64,000 nucleotides of DNA from NCBI RefSeq assembly GCF_002572525.1, contig NZ_PDBS01000001.1, positions 310,001 to 374,000 on the forward strand, given 5' to 3'. Shown piece after piece: positions 63,764 to 64,000 of this stretch; position 1 is the first letter of the stretch; each line of letters begins with the position of its first letter. Made by a program: the position numbers and the translations under genes. Below the pieces are notes generated by a model. It was not told the DNA's origin. It did not search any database and saw only the letters and a list, made by a program, of their open reading frames with translations. This stretch comes from Natrinema sp. CBA1119. GTDB taxonomy: Archaea > Halobacteriota > Halobacteria > Halobacteriales > Natrialbaceae.

Positions 63764-64000
63764 GCTCTGTGCTCCATGATCTCGGTCACTTCCTCGACGC
63801 CCTCTTTTTCCTCCTCGCGGATGCTGTACAGCGTCTCGAGTAGCCGATCCCGATCGACGGCGAATCCAGCGTCCGATGCCTCGATCGCGTCGATCAGGTC
63901 GTCGTAAAACTTGTAGGCCGTTTCCTCGTTCGCCAGCTGATCGTAGAGAACGCCGTCCGTATCCTCCGGCGGCCCATACTGGGCGTCGACCAGCGCGTTG
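63760..64000 (-). CDS. Ferritin-like protein, C-terminal fragment
   Basis: An 79-codon C-terminal fragment that runs off the right edge. It is helical and acidic: YDQLANEETAYKFYDDLIDA, then RLLETLYSIREEEKEGVEEV. The repeated Glu residues on helices resemble ferritin-like or rubrerythrin-type proteins, which bind iron. The metal-dependent regulator downstream fits an iron role. The N-terminal part and most metal ligands lie outside the window, so the family is tentative. Confidence 0.5.
   Translation of the reverse strand, partial: NALVDAQYGPPEDTDGVLYDQLANEETAYKFYDDLIDAIEASDAGFAVDRDRLLETLYSIREEEKEGVEEVTEIMEHRA

Overview
The window comes from a halophilic archaeon (class Halobacteria). The proteins are strongly acidic, CTCGAG-type codon pairs are very common in the core genes, and several families seen here are essentially haloarchaeal (DUF5793, DUF5798 and DUF7344 types, the CbiX/DR2241 pair, RNase P component 4). 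Export is mostly by twin-arginine lipoprotein signals. The GC-rich core with Leu-Glu codons as CTCGAG suggests a Natrinema/Haloterrigena-like genus, but this is only an inference from style.

Two parts differ sharply. Positions 1 to about 11,740 are an accessory island: lower GC, many CTAG tetranucleotides that the core largely avoids, AT-rich gaps, unknown genes and gene debris. It ends at a tRNA-Arg(UCG) whose 3' end faces the island, the usual layout of an element integrated at a tRNA. The island holds a gene with two PD-(D/E)XK-like nuclease motifs, a divergent pair of unknown genes, and a tightly overlapping operon (3043-9709). That operon encodes a small protein, a DUF7344-type regulator, a zinc-ribbon protein, an AddB/RecC-like protein split into two overlapping genes, and an AddA/UvrD-like helicase-nuclease. 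This is the best candidate for an undescribed defence or DNA-processing system. After it comes a degenerate serine-recombinase-like gene preceded by an array of TTCCGC repeats.

From 11,900 on the window is core genome: ether-lipid synthesis (UbiA-type DGGGP synthase), a divergent prenyl synthase, cysteine synthase, Hsp20, a Cdc48-type AAA ATPase, the SRP 7S RNA, RNase P component 4 with YhbY and MscS, a PhoD-type phosphatase, CbiX with its DR2241-type partner, Trm112, adenylosuccinate synthase, PilB/PilC, the rpsO-recJ-pcc1-rps3ae operon, a halocyanin, archaetidylserine synthase, a HEAT-repeat protein, a phospholipase D-like protein and a DtxR-type metal regulator.

Less ordinary core loci include a three-gene operon at 20724-26708 (exported propeller/PKD protein, membrane-anchored adhesion-like protein, VWA protein with a repetitive tail); two paralogous lipoproteins flanking a PAP2 gene (30241-34831) whose order of segments looks circularly permuted relative to family 5 solute-binding proteins; a 45-bp double palindrome inserted in frame in purA; and a histidine kinase broken by one frameshift.
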